Part shown: positions 62,542-64,000 of the stretch, one piece after another
Layout: each line of letters begins with the position of its first letter
How positions within the stretch are numbered: position 1 is the first letter of the stretch
Assembly: GCA_947495035.1 (NCBI GenBank)
Contig: CANLXI010000001.1
Coordinates: forward strand, 1-64,000
Length of the DNA: 64,000 nucleotides
Reading direction: 5' to 3'
DNA from: an uncultured Granulosicoccus sp.
GTDB lineage: Bacteria > Pseudomonadota > Gammaproteobacteria > Granulosicoccales > Granulosicoccaceae
Made by a program: the position numbers and the translations under genes
Notes under the pieces: generated by a model
Seen by the model: the letters and a program-made list of their open reading frames with translations, nothing else
Told to the model about the DNA's origin: nothing
Database searches by the model: none

Positions 62542-62675
62542 CACAATTGCCCGTGGCGGTGCAGCTGTGCGGCGGCTGGCAATCCGGATCGATACCGACT
62601 GTCCCGGTTCAGTCTACTGCTTTTGGTGACGGGAGCCACCTTTTTTGACGTCTCGCCGATGTTCGTACAGGCGTT

Positions 62676-64000
62676 CTAATCCTTGTCGCCGGCCTTGCCT
62701 GCCGAGTCGGCGGGACTGGTCGTGGAGGATGTTGCGGATTCCGAGGCCGCTGCCGGTTTGCGTCGTCTGCGACGACGGCGAGGCTTGCGATTCTCTGCAG
62801 CGCCGGCATCCTGCGCCCCCGCGGCAGAGTCTGTACTCACCGTGGCCGCTGGAGCCTTGTCCTTGCCTGGCGCGGCGGTTTTCTCCGACCGTTCGGAGCG
62901 GGTGTCGCTGGAGCCGCTGCGTTTGCGGCTGCTGTTGCTGCGACCGCCCTTGCCACGGCTGTTCTGTCCGGACTTGCCACCCTTGCCGTTTCTGCCGCCC
63001 TGCGAACTGCCGACCCGATCCCGCTCGATGCGTTTGGGTGGTCTGGGTTCTATCAGTAGCTCGTCGGTGATCATTTCCAGGGGAATGCTCTGGCCGATGT
63101 ACTCCTGGATTTCAGGCAGGGAAAAGGAATAGTTCTCACAGGCGAAGCTGACCGCAATTCCCTGGGTGCCTGCTCGCGCCGTGCGACCGATGCGATGCAC
63201 ATAATCTTCCGCCTGTTGTGGCAGGTCGTAGTTGAAGACATGGCTGACATCGTCGATGTGCAGACCGCGTGCGGCAACGTCGGTGGCAATCAGCAGCGGC
63301 AGCTGGCCGGAGGTGAAATCGGCCAGGATCTTCTGACGCTTGCTCTGCCGCACGTCGCCGGAGAGCGTGCCACAGGCGATGTCATTGCCCAACAGATAGC
63401 TTTCTATCTTCTCGGCAGCACGCTTGGTGTTGACGAACACGATGGCGCGGGCCGGTTTCAGCGTGTCCAGAAGTCCCAGCAGCAGAGGAATCTTTTCATC
63501 GGTTGCCGGCTGGTAGAGCGACTGCTTCACACCGTCCGCTGTGACACCGGTGGTCTCTGTCTTGATGGCCTCGGGGTTGTCCATGTGTTCATAGGCCAGC
63601 TCCATGACCCGATGCGACAGGGTGGCCGAAAACAACATGCTCAAACGCTCACCGGGAGGCGGCATGCGTCGCAGCAGGAATCGAATGTCGGCGATGAATC
63701 CCAGATCGAACATCCTGTCGGCTTCATCGAGCACGATGATTTCCAGTTTCTTCAGATCGAAGATCTTCTGCTTGAAGTAGTCAATCAGGCGACCCGGCGT
63801 GCCGATAAGCACATCGACACCGCCAGCCAGTTCCTTTCTCTGCTTGTCGTAATCGATGCCACCATAGACCACTGCGGATTTGAGACCGGTATGTGCGCCG
63901 AGCGAATCGGCATCTTTCTTGATCTGCATGGCCAGTTCCCGGGTGGGTGCAATGACCAGCATGCGAGGTTGATCTTTACGTCTCTCGCCTCCATCCTGTG
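62676..64000 (-). CDS. rhlB: DEAD-box RNA helicase, RhlB-like (5' end cut by window)
   Basis: At least 440 residues are encoded; the reading frame runs off the window, so the N-terminus with the Q motif and Walker A is missing. [10 protein letters not shown] (Ia), [12 protein letters not shown] (II), FSATLSHRV (III) and [10 protein letters not shown] (VI) are present. The C-terminal ~130 residues are a disordered tail rich in Gly, Arg, Lys and Ser, as in RhlB-type helicases that join the RNA degradosome. RhlB is favoured over RhlE by the motif-Ia surroundings, but not certain. Confidence 0.88.
   Translation of the reverse strand, partial: QDGGERRKDQPRMLVIAPTRELAMQIKKDADSLGAHTGLKSAVVYGGIDYDKQRKELAGGVDVLIGTPGRLIDYFKQKIFDLKKLEIIVLDEADRMFDLGFIADIRFLLRRMPPPGERLSMLFSATLSHRVMELAYEHMDNPEAIKTETTGVTADGVKQSLYQPATDEKIPLLLGLLDTLKPARAIVFVNTKRAAEKIESYLLGNDIACGTLSGDVRQSKRQKILADFTSGQLPLLIATDVAARGLHIDDVSHVFNYDLPQQAEDYVHRIGRTARAGTQGIAVSFACENYSFSLPEIQEYIGQSIPLEMITDELLIEPRPPKRIERDRVGSSQGGRNGKGGKSGQNSRGKGGRSNSSRKRSGSSDTRSERSEKTAAPGKDKAPAATVSTDSAAGAQDAGAAENRKPRRRRRRRKPAAASESATSSTTSPADSAGKAGDKD

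Overview
The window looks like chromosome from a marine-type gammaproteobacterium. The housekeeping order (dprA and topA-tsaC, a LysM lipoprotein, then def-fmt-rsmB-DUF4390-ntrY-ntrX-trkA-trkH) is the usual gammaproteobacterial arrangement. waaA-lpxL-tolC, kdkA and glnE also point to a Gram-negative gammaproteobacterium. The many high-affinity uptake systems suggest an oligotrophic heterotroph; a Granulosicoccus-like lineage would fit, but that is inference. No rRNA, tRNA, CRISPR array, insertion sequence or prophage gene is visible.

Positions 1-12.6 kb: a minus-strand locus for uptake and breakdown of an unidentified, probably carbohydrate-derived, compound. In transcription order it has a D-2-hydroxyacid dehydrogenase, a xylose-isomerase-like TIM-barrel enzyme, an oligopeptide/oligosaccharide ABC importer (binding protein, two permeases, fused double ATPase), a LacI regulator, a DUF2264 protein and a polytopic membrane protein whose start codon is unclear. 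A 19-bp palindrome upstream of the first gene and TGCA half-sites upstream of lacI are good operator candidates. Positions 12.9-20.8 kb: a LysR regulator divergent from a polar amino-acid type ABC importer and an isochorismatase-fold hydrolase, then a small lipoprotein and a large DUF1989-GcvT fusion, which may together use an N-methylated or carbamoylated nitrogen compound.

Positions 20.9-36.8 kb: core genes for tRNA modification, topoisomerase I, DprA, formyl-Met handling, 16S rRNA methylation, the NtrY/NtrX two-component system (NtrX with a degenerate AAA+ domain) and Trk potassium uptake. Positions 36.8-41.1 kb: a methyltransferase, then a compact TPR/glycosyltransferase/FkbM cluster likely to modify a surface glycan, ending in a very long hairpin. 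Positions 41.1-49.1 kb: a DUF1127 protein with two motif copies, a LysR regulator, and a tripartite tricarboxylate transporter (tctCBA) divergent from its two-component system (tctDE). A periplasmic binding protein gene overlaps tctE, and tandem 11-bp direct repeats lie between the divergent units.

Positions 49.3-57.4 kb: a secreted clan-A-like glycosidase, an L-2-hydroxyglutarate-dehydrogenase-like oxidase, an orphan ABC ATPase, glnE, a zf-CHCC protein, kdkA and a ribbon-helix-helix-like protein. Positions 57.6-64.0 kb: a lysine-rich histone H1-like protein, waaA-lpxL (lipid A/Kdo core), tolC, an isoaspartyl-methyltransferase-like protein, a cold-shock protein and the 3' part of an rhlB-like helicase gene cut by the window end.

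A recurring oddity is that three tandem-repeat arrays with different unit lengths (11, 14 and 5 nt) each begin at or within a few bases after a stop codon.
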